Made by a program: the position numbers and the translations under genes. From NCBI GenBank assembly GCA_028023455.1, contig JAQFVV010006197.1:12583254-12647253 (forward strand): a stretch of DNA of 64,000 nucleotides, written 5' to 3'. The stretch is from Epiperipatus broadwayi. Its lineage: Eukaryota; Onychophora; Udeonychophora; Euonychophora; Peripatidae. The notes beneath the pieces were generated by a model. It ran no database searches, was not told the DNA's origin, and saw only the letters and a list, made by a program, of their open reading frames with translations. This document shows positions 10,690 to 22,819 of this stretch, piece after piece; position 1 is the stretch's first letter; the number at the start of each line of letters is the position of its first letter.

Positions 10690-11480
10690 GTAAATGAATG
10701 CAACCAATTCTATACCCTTAATTGAATTGTTTAGTGTTATTAACTTGAAATATATCTTGTTCTAAGGTTCAGTCTATATCATAGAGCAAGTTTTATGCTC
10801 GCAAATCTTTATTAAAATGTATATGTAATTGGAATGTAATAATGAATAATGTGCTAATGACTAGTGCAGTATTTAGTGTAGCAGCCACATTTCAATAGGA
10901 ATTGGCATAATCTGATTGAGTTAGGCACGGGTTAGTGATTTTATATATATATGCAAACCCTCATAATTAGAAATTAATGAGATGTGTTAAGTCCTCATTT
11001 TATAAAGCCTGCGTGCTTTTCCACATCAATTGTTTCATTATATTTAATTATTTTTATCATTTAATAAATATATATATATATGAAATTTATTCTGGTTTTG
11101 TGATTCTCGTTCTATTTCAATCCAATTCAATCTTAGTTAATTATATATGTGTGATACAACTATCTATGCATTAATTACAATTTATAAATGTTATGTTTAA
11201 TATCAATGCTGGTAGCATTTAAGTTAGTTAATATATATATTTAAGTCCCTAAGTCTTATGTTTCTCCCTGATCTATGCCAGCCATGAAAGATGGGTATAT
11301 TACATGTAACTTCAAATGTGGTCATTCGTAGGGTCTGGAGTCTTGAAGTACTGGCAGACGAGTTGAAGTGTGGTCAGATTCGTAATGTCACTATGCTAGC
11401 CTGGTCAGCTTTGATCTCTTTGCCTGGATTCTAGATTTTGTTACGCTAATGTACAAAACTTGACCATTATACTATATTGT

Positions 11481-11958
11481 GTTTGAGTTTGAGAGTATCC
11501 TCAGTACTCAACATGACATCGTTGAGAAACTATAAAATTAGTACAGCACATATATTAAAGGTGGAAATCCTTTTTCTTTAATTACATATGATCTCTGCAC
11601 TTAGTAAATAAATTTGAATATTACATAATTTCTAAGAATTTGTAATATTAACACATACTAGTAAATTGAAAAATTTCACAAACATTAATATGTGAAAGAA
11701 AATAATGGATGTAAAAGTGAATAGAGAAATATCTTCACACTCTCAAACTAAGATGCTTCAGGCTAGCATATATAATTAAGATGGCTGCTCATCTTTTTAA
11801 AACTGTGTTTGAGTTTGAGAGCACCCTCAGTAATCAACATGACATCATTGAGCTATTGTAAGATCAGTATGGTGCATATATTAAAAGTGCAAATCCTTTC
11901 TCTTTAATTACATATGATCTCTGTGTTTAGTAAATAAATTTGAATATTACGTATTTAT
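11481..11958 (+). repeat. ~325-bp tandem repeat, second cluster
   Basis: One complete unit (11481-11805) and one truncated unit (11806-11955) of the family seen at 7.8-8.5 kb. Shared wording includes GAGAGTATCCTCAGTA, TTAATTACATATGATCTCTG and AGAAAATAATGGATGTAAAA. Confidence 0.85.
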
Positions 11959-11959
11959 T

Positions 11960-13310
11960 TAAGTGCATATATTAAAAAACAAATTACTACAGTTGATGTT
12001 TTTTTAACTGTCCTTTTTTATTAATTATTAGGTTTTAGATTTTCTATTAAGATAAAAATAAATAAGGCTGAAGTAAAGCTGAAGAAAAACTTTTCCCTCA
12101 CAAATCAAATACAGTATCTTCATATTAAGAAGAAGAAAAAAGCAGTCTTATTACTCAAGAACTAAGAAGACAAGTTAATTGTCTCTATTTAAATTATCTA
12201 CAGTGTTTTAATTAAATAAAATATATTCTTCACTAATTATCATTAGTTATTGACTTTGTATTTCTAATTAACTTTTAAAAATTCAACAGGAACTTTTAAA
12301 AATTCAATAGGAATGTTATTTTAAGAGAGAACCTTCACATTTTAAAATCATAACAAAATTTGATGAGTTTCTTATTTGCAATAAAATAATCTTCCATTTT
12401 ATTATCAGAATGTTAAAAAATCTTAAAACGAAAATTTTCTCAGAAAGTTTCTTGGAGATAATATTAAATTTTAATCTCAAGAATAGATTATTGACCATGA
12501 GGCCAGTTTTACAAAAAAAAAAAGGAATGATGTCACAACCATAATATATTCGCCTTTGTGAATAGATAAAATGTGTGTTAAAACTCTGCATTCACAATAG
12601 AAATTGTATATATTTCATTTTATAATAAAGATCTGAATATTCTGTAAGAGATATGATATTTTATTTTATACATATAGATATATTATAACAGTCAAAAATT
12701 TACAGCTCACATAAAAATCACCCAAGAGTAATTTGCATGCAAGCTCTACCTTCCAATCGAAAACTTTGTCTTTTTATAGCCCTAAATCAGCTAGATGCAA
12801 GAGACTTTATTATATTTTAATTAACCTTATTGATTACAATAATAACAAATGCTTAAAAATAATGAGAAATTACAATTTATTTAGTATATATATCACAATA
12901 CATACAATAACACAATTGAAAGCCATCCACAGGAAACATTAGTCTATTAATCCTTTTTATCCTGAAATAAATAATGTCATAGTTTTAATACAAATTGATA
13001 TGGTTGGAGATTCATTGATTCTATTATTATACAGCACAATACATTTTAATTGTCTCTAAACAAATATAGATTCACTGCACAGATATACTGTTATTTATAC
13101 TATTTATTAATACAATGGATCACATCACAGTTTTAAAACTCATTAAATTTACAATTTGAAGATACACTAAAATTAATCTATAAACTATAAACTATATTAT
13201 TAACAGACTTGGCCTAACATAATTACTTTCAGGCTATAGTGCAGGTAAATAATGAAAATAATAATTATGTATAAGAATCAGAAAATATCGGCTTTACACT
13301 CATTTATGAA
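11960..13310. other. AT-rich stretch, no gene seen
   Basis: Only short spurious frames are present. A duplicated phrase (AACTTTTAAAAATTCAA, at about 12271 and 12291) shows local slippage. I see nothing else. Confidence 0.5.
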
Positions 13311-13314
13311 CAAA

Positions 13315-13435
13315 GAAAATATATAAATAAAACATATGATATACAATAGGAATGTGCATCTATGGCATACTACTGCTCACAGAAAGTTGCTAAATGCAAG
13401 AAGCCAGCAAACATTAATGGGATTACTAAAAGAAA
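13315..13435 (+). repeat. ~113-120-bp repeat, isolated unit
   Basis: Carries GGAATGTGCATCTATGGCAT and TACTACTGCTCA, matching the two tandem units at 15780-16030. The separated copies suggest an ancestral array split by about 2.3 kb. Confidence 0.75.
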
Positions 13436-13895
13436 ATATATTGAAACAAGAACGATGTTTCACATGTATATTTATTCTAAGAGCTAGTTACCCTTCCACC
13501 TTAAAAAACAGCAGATGTATAAAAAAGTTTAGTTTATGACATTACAAGAAAATTATTATTTTCTATAATTGAGAAAAGAAAATAATAAAGAAAATCATTA
13601 TTGATTTTATAGTTTTGGATTACGATATAATGTAAATATATCACATATTTATTTAAAGCTGGCATGTATTAAATTGATTACATTTTTAATTTTTGGATGT
13701 TTTCGAATAAAGTGTAATAATCACTTGAGGCAAAGTTAGTAAATTGAAAAACATGGCTTAATTCTTATGATTTCTTATCTATCCCACTAAAAAAGTAGAT
13801 TATCCAATCATTATGAAGAGAAAGGCAATCGGGCTTAAATGAGAGCAGTATGCAAATTAGGTACAGTGGGAAAAGGCTGTTTAATCAGTCCAAGA

Positions 13896-13925
13896 ATCAG
13901 ATATAAATAGTCAAGTTGCAAGTTC
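13896..13925 (+). promoter_or_regulatory. TATA-like element and possible first exon
   Basis: GATATAAATAG is followed by a purine-rich leader and, at about 14268, by a donor-like AAG/GTAATG. An octamer-like ATGCAAAT lies at 13850. No coding sequence follows that I recognise. This may be a promoter of a non-coding or retroelement transcript, or chance. Confidence 0.2.
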
Positions 13926-14294
13926 AGAAGCAGATTAGATTTGATTTTAAAACAAGAGACTGAAAAAGTTTAAAAAAGTTTTTTCAGAGAGATTTTAAGG
14001 AGATCAAATAGTTATATTTTTTCCAAAGAGATATTTTTCAAGTAGCTGTCAAAGAAGAATTTAAAAAAAAAAAAGAGATTTCAATTTTAAAAGGATATTA
14101 AAGAACCTTAAGGAAATTATAACGATGGAAAAATAAACCAACAGCTTCATCTCTTCATTCTAAGCCATGATTTTTCTAGATTTGCCTGGATAGACATCAT
14201 AGAAAGGAAATAATGCCATTCAGCTGAAATGCGATGACCCCTTTTTGAAGCGACAACTGGATAAATGAAGGTAATGATTTTATAAAAATATTCG

Positions 14295-14475
14295 ATATAT
14301 GTTTTTTAAAAGACAAGACAAAACGTATTTCTTAAATTAAAATTATATGTGTTTTTAAAAGATAAACAAAACGTATTTCTTAAACTAAAATTATATGTGT
14401 TTTTAAAAGATAAACAAAACGTATGTCTTAAACTAAAATTATATATGTTTTAAAAGACAAACAAAACGTCTTTAT
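14295..14475 (+). repeat. 48-bp tandem minisatellite
   Basis: About 3.5 units. Successive AAACGTAT positions are 48, 48 and 47 bp apart (14321, 14369, 14417, 14464). Units differ by one to three bases. Confidence 0.95.
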
Positions 14476-14584
14476 TATAAATATATAAAAAAAAGAATTA
14501 TTAATAAATGTAGCTGCATGAAAATACGTTTGTTACTGGAAAATTATGAATGAAACTAAAATTATGAAAATCACTTATTCGTGA

Positions 14585-15100
14585 TAAAGTATAAATGAAA
14601 ATGCTTAATGCTCATCTGAATGTTAATTTTGTGGGAGTAATTTAAACCACGTTACTGGATTTGATAAATGTAATGAAATACTATATGGACTCTAAATGCT
14701 TATCTGCATATTGATATAAAATTACAAATGCTTAATGCTTACTTGAATGTTGATTTTGTGGGAGTAATTTAAACCACATTACTGTTTTGATAAATATAAA
14801 TAAAATAATGAAAGACTATATGGATCATAAATGCCTATCTGCATATTGGTATTATGTGAAGAAAGTAATAAAACTTATGCACATAGATGCACATTTACAC
14901 TGACTGGACTATTAATAGTTCACAAACCAAGAATTGTTCACATTACCTGTTTGATAAATAGAATAAAATAATGTACTATAAAATTTACAAATGCTTACAT
15001 GAATCTCAATTGTATACAAATAAAATAATGAAACTTATGAGCACCAATGTACATTGATACTTGACTGAATTATAGAAACCTTACAGATCTGGAATAGCTC
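14585..15100 (+). repeat. 127-bp tandem repeat with decaying copies
   Basis: Two clear units share GTGGGAGTAATTTAAACCAC (14631 and 14758, 127 bp apart), AATGCTTAATGCT and CTATATGGA. Further degraded units continue to about 15100. Confidence 0.9.
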
Positions 15101-15499
15101 ATCTTACCTACTTACCTGCCTAAAAAAAAAAGATGTACAGATGTGGAATAAAGAGTGGAAAAATATTCATGCAGAATTGGTAGATGTCTACTAGATAAAA
15201 GACCCTTTGAATCCTTACCTAAGATACATCAAAATGAGCCTTCATTTGAAATGAAGGATGAACTTTATTAAAATGAATTGCAAATGAACTATTGATCAAC
15301 AAACTAATTCTAACCTTTTCATAAATGAAATGAAAATGAGTCATCACATGGATAGGAATAAACTTTATTAGAACTTGCAAATTAATTGTTATTAAATAAA
15401 ATTATTGTTACTAAAAATTAAATTTAGTTATCCAGTTGTCCAATTCTATTTTGTTTTTATTGCATCACTCATCAGTCATTGCACTTGTTCATAAGAATC

Positions 15500-15745
15500 T
15501 CATGCCTCCTGAGCTACGTCTGGCATAACTGGACCTAGGTAAGTCAGGTTGTAGTGAGATGGAACTCTAGTGGCGCCATTTGGAAAACCAAACATATAAA
15601 TGTCTAGATCCTTCCAGCCTCTATGGTACCACATCCTCTGATGAGCAGGAAATATTGTTGTAGGGGGAGGGGGGTTTAACATCTGCATTGGGTAATGCCA
15701 ATTGATAGTTCCTTCCTGCAACATGCTCATCAGGAAATTGTTACA
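15500..15745 (-). CDS. Candidate 3' terminal exon of an unidentified gene
   Basis: A minus-strand open frame in a GC-richer island, beginning after an acceptor-like TATTACTTCAG (about 15743) and ending with TGA at 15500-15502. A canonical AATAAA polyadenylation signal lies 40 bp further on (15461-15456, minus). The product has a proline run (NPPPPTTIF), HQRMWYHRGWKDLDIYMFG and a C-terminus GPVMPDVAQEA. I do not recognise it. The open frame extends upstream into a 113-bp repeat unit, so the apparent ATG at 15832 is not trusted and I take the acceptor instead. It could be a host exon or a retroelement end. Confidence 0.35.
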   Translation of the reverse strand, partial: CNNFLMSMLQEGTINWHYPMQMLNPPPPTTIFPAHQRMWYHRGWKDLDIYMFGFPNGATRVPSHYNLTYLGPVMPDVAQEA

Positions 15746-15779
15746 ACTGAAGTAATAAAAGGGTTGTATGGGGGTCCGG

Positions 15780-16030
15780 TTACAACATATATAAATGAAA
15801 CATGATACATGATAGAAATGTGCATGTACCATATACTACTGCTCAAAGGAAATTGCTAAGTGCGAAAGGCCGGAAGATGCAAATGGTATCACACAAAGAA
15901 AATATAAATGAAACATATGCTACATGGTAGGAATGTGCATCGACCACGTACTACTGTTCAAATGAAGTTAATAACTGCAAGTGACCAGCAGACACAAACA
16001 GTATCATAATCATTTATGAATAAACAAAAC
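15780..16030 (+). repeat. Two tandem units of the ~113-120-bp repeat
   Basis: Units at about 15785-15897 and 15898-16025 share ATATAAATGAAACAT, GAAATGTGCAT or GGAATGTGCAT, and ACTACTG. The first unit is the source of the N-terminal part of the open frame on the other strand. Confidence 0.85.
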
Positions 16031-17870
16031 TATACATATAAATGAACATTATACATAGACAAAGCAGCCAGAAATAAAAAATATATCAGCTCAAATAAAT
16101 TTAATACACTCACTTATCCTTTCCTATGTTTGTTCATTCCTAAACCTGGAGAATATTTTGCTTAAAACTGTTAATTATTAAAAAGACAATCCTACTTAAT
16201 CTGTCAATACTTGTTTTATACTATCCAAAGGTCATTACTCTGCACTATTCATATTAATGATTAAACTATTATTTTTACAATAGTAGAAATGACTCTTTTT
16301 AAATATATATATATATAAAGTTTTAAAAGAATGGCGAGTATTTGCAATAATAAACTAATTCTTTTATAAAAATACTTTTTTTAAGGTTCATGCCAACTGA
16401 ATTGTGGTGTGACTAATAAACATAGCAATCAATTGCCATCCTAATTTCTAAACAGATCTATTTCTACATAAAACTAATCATAATTTATAAAATATTTTCA
16501 GTATAAATTAAATGTAGGAAATAAAATACCTAATATTAGTAATAGACAATAATAACAATATATTCAAAGTTCATACACATTACCTTTTCATCATTAAGAA
16601 TTCAAATTCTGATTTCAAGTATGGGTAGACTTTTAGCGACCTGAGTCTGTACAAACAGCTATATCAGGTGGTCTCTTGTGAAGGTTCTATCACATTGGTC
16701 TTAATAACTGCAGTGGTCTTCATTAATATGTGTTTACTTTCTTATTTAATGGGTATCATTGGATAGTGTTTCCTTGTTGATTTGATGGCTGGTTTCCCCC
16801 TAAAGCCAATAAACACTTTTGACGTTTAGGTGGCATGTAGTTCACATATAAACAGGACACGATTCTCCTTAAAATGGTTCTACATTGTTTGATGGCTTCT
16901 CCATACTTCACAATGAACTAACTTTCAGCTTGCACTCTGCCAGCTGGGCCAGGGTGGAGCAGGTAATAGCTTCTCTACTCTTCCATGACATTTTGACACA
17001 AAGCACAATGAAAGCATAGTCAAAGAAAGATCAAAGCATAAAAAGTATAAAACAATTAAAGCATAATAATTTCCAGTGACCCTATTTATAGTTTACAGAG
17101 TTGCCTTATCAGCAAAATCAGTTTCCATTGTGGATCATTTTCACATATTCATCCATTGGCTACAGATAACTCCTAAACTGCATTACAGTCCACAGTTTAT
17201 TTGTCCAATTACAACATTGTTTTAGATTTAAAAGGGATTATACCACAATAGTATACAATGTTTTGATTAAGTTACATCAGATATTTATCTCCTTAATCAG
17301 ATTATCTATTTATTTAGAATTTAATTAGATTTTAGACAATACTGTCATTTCCATTCACCTAATTACAAAATACCTTAACAAATGTTAATAAAAGAAATAT
17401 TTTGTTTTAAATTACTTTTTAAAATAAATTTAATAATGCCACATACATTTATCTGTGCACATACTTATATATATATAATTTCTACTTATTAAAATTGTTA
17501 AAAACTAAATTAAAAATTTATTTGAATTTTCCAAATTATATACATGAAGCATATGTAAATATCACTTCAATATAATATATTAAAATTAAATTTTTGCTAT
17601 AATGTCTTCTTGATTACAATTGAAATCCTGTTACTCATTTTACTATTTGACAAACCCCATATATGATAGGATACCCAAAAAAAAAACCAACATTTTTTGT
17701 TGGAGAATAAGTGGATTGTAGTACATGCTTTTACTGCTAGATGCTGCTTGTGGGGAATCTCCTGCACCAGTTTGCCAATCATCATTATTAAGTGAAGTTG
17801 TAGTACCACATAGTAAATGTTTTTGTTAAGAGCATCTCTCTTATTAGTCAATTTTTTTGATGGCGGAAAA
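16030..17870. other. Spacer with a GC-richer island, no gene recognised
   Basis: 16.6-17.2 kb is richer in G and C (for example CTGCCAGCTGGGCCAGG at about 16938) but no sustained frame or known motif was found on either strand. The rest is AT-rich. Confidence 0.4.
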
Positions 17871-18490
17871 GTTGGAACAATGTAAAATTCTGCTTTCTGT
17901 TAGCAAAACTAGTAGCGGAAACAGTTATAATGCTTGAAACAAGTTACAAGCAAGCTATTCTGAGGAAAATAAAAAAATGATTTAATGTCAAATTTATCAC
18001 ATCCAAAAAAAGTGTGGTGAGTGAAGTACAATGTCAAGATGATGCTGAGTTTTTTCTATACAAATAGCATTTTTTTATTCAGAATTGGTTTATAATGATC
18101 AGGCGTTTTACCTACAAGTTCTGAAATGTTTGCGTGATGCAGTAAAATGAAAATGCCCCGATTTGTGGCAAAATGGGGAATGCAAGTTTCAATGTGCAAG
18201 TGTACAAACCCTTGAGTGTGAAATCATGACCCAGCTTATCGATTAACCAATTCTCATGACTTTACTCTGTATGCCTTCCTTTACTCCCCCAAATAAAAAA
18301 AAAATGCCTCAAAAGAAATTTTGCAGACCTGGAAGTGATAAAGAAAAAAGTGGTGGTGGTGTTAAAAGACAATGCTTTGCAAAAGTTTCAGGACTTTGAA
18401 AACTAGAAAATATATTTAGATCAGCTCACTGCATCAAATGCACAGTACTTTAAAGAAGATTCAATTTGTAGTATCAAAAATAAATACACC
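17870..18490 (+). pseudogene. mariner transposase relic
   Basis: A heavily decayed DD34D-type mariner transposase in shifting frames. Near the start VKFCFLLAK...ETVIMLETSYK (17882-17955) matches the first helix-turn-helix region. FYLQVLKCLRDAVK (about 18103-18147) with PDLWQNGE (18159-18180) matches the region before the second catalytic Asp. The C-terminus reads QDFEN.KIYLDQ...ASNAQYFKEDSICSI (18390-18480). Most of the catalytic core between the first block and FYLQVL is missing, so this copy is deleted as well as mutated. Terminal inverted repeats were not identified. Confidence 0.7.
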
Positions 18491-18509
18491 ATTTCTTATT
18501 ACTAAATTC

Positions 18510-19180
18510 CACTTATTTTTGGAAAAAACCCCATACTATAGTTTAAATTAGCAATACTTCATTTGGTTTTCCTTACAATATTCTACTTTTATAGTTTCCC
18601 CACAATTTGAAAATATTTTCTAAAAGTATATAGTAAGTATATATATATTAAAATTACCCTATATTCAAAATTAAATAAGACTAGGCAAAGAAAATAAACT
18701 CTATAACACAATCATTGATTTCCCTGCCAAAGTGGACTTCTCAAGTGCAAAGGACTAAAAACATATCAACAAATATATACTACCAATTTTCCCTGAAAAT
18801 AATACCTAATCAGAAAATAAGCCATAGCATGATTTTTAAGGATATTCTAATTATTTTTGGATATCCTCTCATATTGTAGTTTAGATTAGTAATACTCTAT
18901 TTGTTTTCTTTACAACCTATTCTACTTTAGCAATTTCCCTATAATAATTTGAAGTATATTTTCTAAAAATACTTATAAATATATAAATTACTCTATATTA
19001 AAAATTAAACAAAATTAGCCAAAAAAAAAAAAAACCTCTATAACAATCATTAGTTTCCCTGCCAAAACGCGAAGAACTAAAAACATAATAAATATATATT
19101 ACAGTGTTCCCCCGAAAATAAGACATAACCAGAAAATAAGTCCTGGCATGATTTTTTGAGAATGCTTATAATATAGGCCT
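18510..19180 (+). repeat. ~340-350-bp tandem duplication
   Basis: Copy 1 (about 18510-18845) and copy 2 (about 18846-19180) share TTAGATTAGTAATACT or TTAAATTAGCAATACT, ATTTTCTAAAA, CTCTATAACA and TTTCCCTGCCAAA. Both include the left end of the MITE below: the copy at 18785 is worn and the copy at 19102 is better preserved. Confidence 0.8.
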
Positions 19181-20307
19181 TACTTCAAATATAAGTCCTA
19201 ATTAAGATCAGCAGTCCGATAATGGCTCTTGATTTCCCATTGAAACATATGTTTGATGTATTGAATTATAGAGTAATGAATGTATAAACAATATTATTAA
19301 CATTAATATTTTAAAAAATGGTAATAATAAATTATATGGTTCTTTTGTATTTTCCCATCTACTATATTCGACAAGCATAATTCTACCTATATAGAAAAAC
19401 AATTTATCTACTACAAGCCAGTACATCAGATGATTTATAATTTCATCTATATATTTTTAGATAATTATCTTATCTGTATTTAATACTTAAATTTAGAAAG
19501 CTTGATTTAGTTTTAGAGTTTCAGCATGGAAGCTTTTAAATATTCAAAATAAAAATAAAATTGGTTTGATCATTTTTTTCTTCTTGAAAGACTATATTAA
19601 AATAACGAAAATGAAAATCAAAGTTTAGTTTAAATTAAATCATCAATCCTAAAGAAAAGTTTTTTAAAAAAAATACCCAAGCAGAACTATTGCAAATAAT
19701 TTTGAAAGTCCTTACAATTTGCGTATTTGATAATGGATGGAAGAATGGTTATGTAATATATAAATCGTTATTCAATACACATGTTGTAATATATATGGGA
19801 TTCAAATTCAGATTTTCACACAACTCTCAGCTCTCCATGCCATCTCATATTGCTGACCCATCTGATCACACACATGTTGAAAAGATAAATAATCACCAAT
19901 ATACATATTCATGTTGTAATGGACATACTTGATATGCACTTGTAAAATACAGAAACATTTTCTAAATTTTTGTGCTTCATTTTTTTATTGCTTTTATGTG
20001 AACAAAATATTGTAACTGTAATCATTTTTGTTACCACTCCTGTCTCACAAGTCTTCAATTAGCATTTGATTTAATGGTAAATTTAAACAGAATATTCTGA
20101 TTGCCAGACAAGATGAGTATTAAAAAAAAGCTATTCTGGCAAGCAAAAGAAAGAAATTGTAGGAAACTCCCAGGTAAGAATCTTATAGCTTTTCATAAAG
20201 AAAAAAAGTACTTGAATAAATAAGACATCCCCTGAAAATAAACCCTTACAGTATCTTTTGGAACAAAAATTGATATAAGACCTGGTTTTATTTGCAGGGA
20301 AACACAG
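19102..20307. mobile_element. 1206-bp MITE-like element, TA target
   Basis: The left end CAGTGTTCCCCCGAAAATAA and the right end (complement CTGTGTTTCCCTGCAAATAA) form inverted repeats, each flanked by TA (19100-19101 and 20308-20309). Subterminal sequence repeats the phrase CCCCTGAAAATAA near the right end (20232). The wording is that of widespread animal Tc1/mariner-type MITEs. No transposase is seen. An 80-codon open frame at 19690-19932 has no recognisable motif and is probably incidental. Confidence 0.75.
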
Positions 20308-20314
20308 TAACTAT

Positions 20315-20550
20315 TACCCCCAATTCCAATTAAATTCCCTATACCCTTAATATTAAAAGAAGTCTTAAACAACTCAAAATCATGAGTTTTTAATAATAAA
20401 GATTCTTTACTTCTTTTTATTTCATTTCTTTCAAAGAAAGCAACTTTAATCTCATCAAAATTAATAGTGTGGCCTGTATCTCTTACACAGATATATAAAG
20501 CAGAACTAAGATATTTATTTCTAATTCTACTTTTATGTCCTTTTTATTTT
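20315..20550 (-). pseudogene. Penelope-like GIY-YIG endonuclease C-terminal relic
   Basis: The minus-strand frame reads SALYICVRDTGHTINFDEIK, then FERNEIKRSKESLLLKTH. This matches the C-terminal half of the GIY-YIG endonuclease in Penelope-like and related retroelements (the ALxxHxxxTGHxIxFD block followed by the R..KESL.I block with the catalytic Glu). The preceding GIY and YIG strands are not seen. The fragment abuts the right end of the MITE at 20307, so its downstream part may have been separated by that insertion. Confidence 0.65.
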
Positions 20551-20559
20551 TTGATTTAA

Positions 20560-22700
20560 GCTCAAACATATATATACAGTGTACATTTAGATATATGAAA
20601 GAAGAATAATACTAGACAATTGTTAAAGATTTTTTCAAACTGGTTGTTAATAAATGGTTTAATACGAAAACTATGACTGTTGGATATTAGATTCAAATAT
20701 GAAATAATAAGTGTATAATACAGACTGGATAATTTATTTTAATTTATATAAAAACAGTCAGGCAAATCAACTGTAACTAAACATACATTATAATATATCT
20801 TAAAATTACAATTATTTTTGCTCTAATACAAATTATCAGATAAGATTACTAGTGGACAGCAAATTTATTCTTAAAATTTTCAAAAATGTTATTACATATG
20901 TCTCCCTATCTATCATAAACATTAAAATGTTATCTTTCTAATTAAACAATATAGATTAGCTATTCCACCTTAAATTTAATATCCAATTAGTTATAATTTA
21001 GAATCAATAATTCATTATTAATCAAACAAAAAAAAAACAATCTTTAATAACTAGTATTTATTTCTTATAATCCTGTGTACCTTAAAATGTGATATAATTC
21101 AAATTTATCAAAATGTGCTATATTAATGAAAACCATGATAGTTTATGTAAAATCAGGAAATAAACATTTTAAAGGCAAAATAATTAAAAAGGTTGCATAA
21201 CAAAATCATGATGAATAGATTTTAAAAAAGATATAAAAAATATAAATATAGCAGGTCAGTTAGAAAAAAACAATAAAAAATAGTAAAAACAAGAAAAGTT
21301 GTCTGAAATGATTTGTTTTTTATAGAATTTATCAGGATGAATATCAAATCAGCAGAGATGTCCATGCAGTCTCATTCCAATATGCTTATGATTTGAATTT
21401 AGAGACAGAATTAATTTCTACTTATTTTAATAACTTAATAAACAATCAAATATCCCCCATATGTAAATATCAAATTATATAATGCTAAATAATATGAAAT
21501 AAATTCCATTGATAAATTCCCTCTTAAAATATTAGCTATAAATTAATACCATGATTTTGAATATAAAATAATTTATTGATTTGATGTTCATCATAATATA
21601 TATCATTGTTTAATTTTGTTATTGTATTAATATATAGTTATGCTTTAAAATGTAATTTTGATTAATAAATTATATATCTCCTTGTTTTTAAAATTTTAAA
21701 AAAAAGAATTCATGATTTTCACACTATTTATAAAACCAAACTCTAATCCTCTTTTTTTTTTTAATATGAGCTTTCATCCCATAGTAGATTGATTTAAAAG
21801 GTCATTCAACTTCATATACATTGTTTATTCCAATGTATATTTCAAATAATTTTAAACATAAGAGAATTTTAAATTCGTTTTAAGTAATAATTGGTTAAGA
21901 AGAAAAATGATACATTACAGCAGTCAATTAACTGTACTTTAGATATTTTAATGAAACCAACTAAACTAAAACTTATTGCTATAATATATATGACAAGTGA
22001 AACTATTTTGGCTAATTCTATGATTATCAGATAACAGCTGAGAGGTGAGATCTCCAACTGATGTCAGTTAGTTACAATATATTTTGAAGAGAAAAAAAAA
22101 TTGCAAACTCTAGGTGGGCAGAACACTGGGATGGTTCTTATCAATTAATTGCTTACAAAAATAAAAATCTGCTAAAATTTAAAATTGCTCAAAGGAGTGC
22201 AGTAACTAATAAACAAGCCATTCAAACACCTTGTCTTAAAGAAGACAATTCCAAATATGGCTAGGAATAAGAAATATATTAAAATAATAATTATTTTTCA
22301 CTTTGGTTAGTAAATAATTCTTTAATATAAATTAATTTTAGACTTAAAAAAGAAGAAAGCATTTAGCTGTTGAAAGGAAAAAAATAACTTTACTTGGAAA
22401 AAAAAATCCATGTTGCTATAATCTTGATAAAAAAATAATTAAATGTGAATCCCTCATAAAAGCAAATGATCTGATCTTACAAAGGTGTGGTTGTATTAAT
22501 TATTTGTATGTTATATATATTGTTTTGTAATAATTTAAAATACAATAATCTTTTTTTTTAACTTGCTAATTCTTAGGTGAATTTTTTTAATATGAATTCT
22601 TTAATATCCCTTCCATTTTTGAAAAAAAAAAAAATCAAGATTTCTCTAGATAAGAGTAGTAGATAATTAATTAAAAGATGAATTAGAAACCTTTGCAAAT
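20560..22700. other. AT-rich spacer
   Basis: No coding or structural signal that I can support, only short spurious frames. Confidence 0.5.
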
Positions 22701-22724
22701 ATATATATTTTTTCCATATGTCAT

Positions 22725-22815
22725 AGCATTGCTGGCAGGCGAACCAGCAACAACCGTCTGTAACCAACTGCTTGCTTGCAAGGCGGCTGCGTTGACCTCT
22801 TGGCTAACAACGCTT
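22725..22815 (-). repeat. tRNA-derived SINE head or tRNA pseudogene
   Basis: On the minus strand TTAGCCAAGAGGTCAACGC resembles a pol III A box and GCTGGTTCGCCTGCC a B box, about 50 bp apart, with CCTTGCAAG in the anticodon-arm position. The island is GC-rich in an AT-rich background. The acceptor stem does not close well enough to call a functional tRNA. Confidence 0.55.
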
Positions 22816-22819
22816 GACT

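Larger units (their letters stand above)
8540..11470. other. 2.9-kb block inserted between repeat clusters
   Basis: Both sides are the same 325-bp repeat in the same orientation. The break falls at the unit boundary: TTTCAAAG on the left and a ATTGTGTTTGAG continuation on the right, against an unbroken junction at about 8190-8215. The block contains GC-richer islands at 9.3-9.6, 10.35-10.7 and 11.24-11.46 kb in otherwise very AT-rich DNA. No terminal repeats of an inserted element were seen, and no known protein family was recognised. Confidence 0.5.

Noticed and set aside
19690-19932. 80-codon frame inside the MITE
   Set aside because: No transposase motif, and composition consistent with chance.
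22725-22815. Functional tRNA gene
   Set aside because: A and B boxes are present but the acceptor stem does not pair convincingly, so SINE or pseudogene is preferred.
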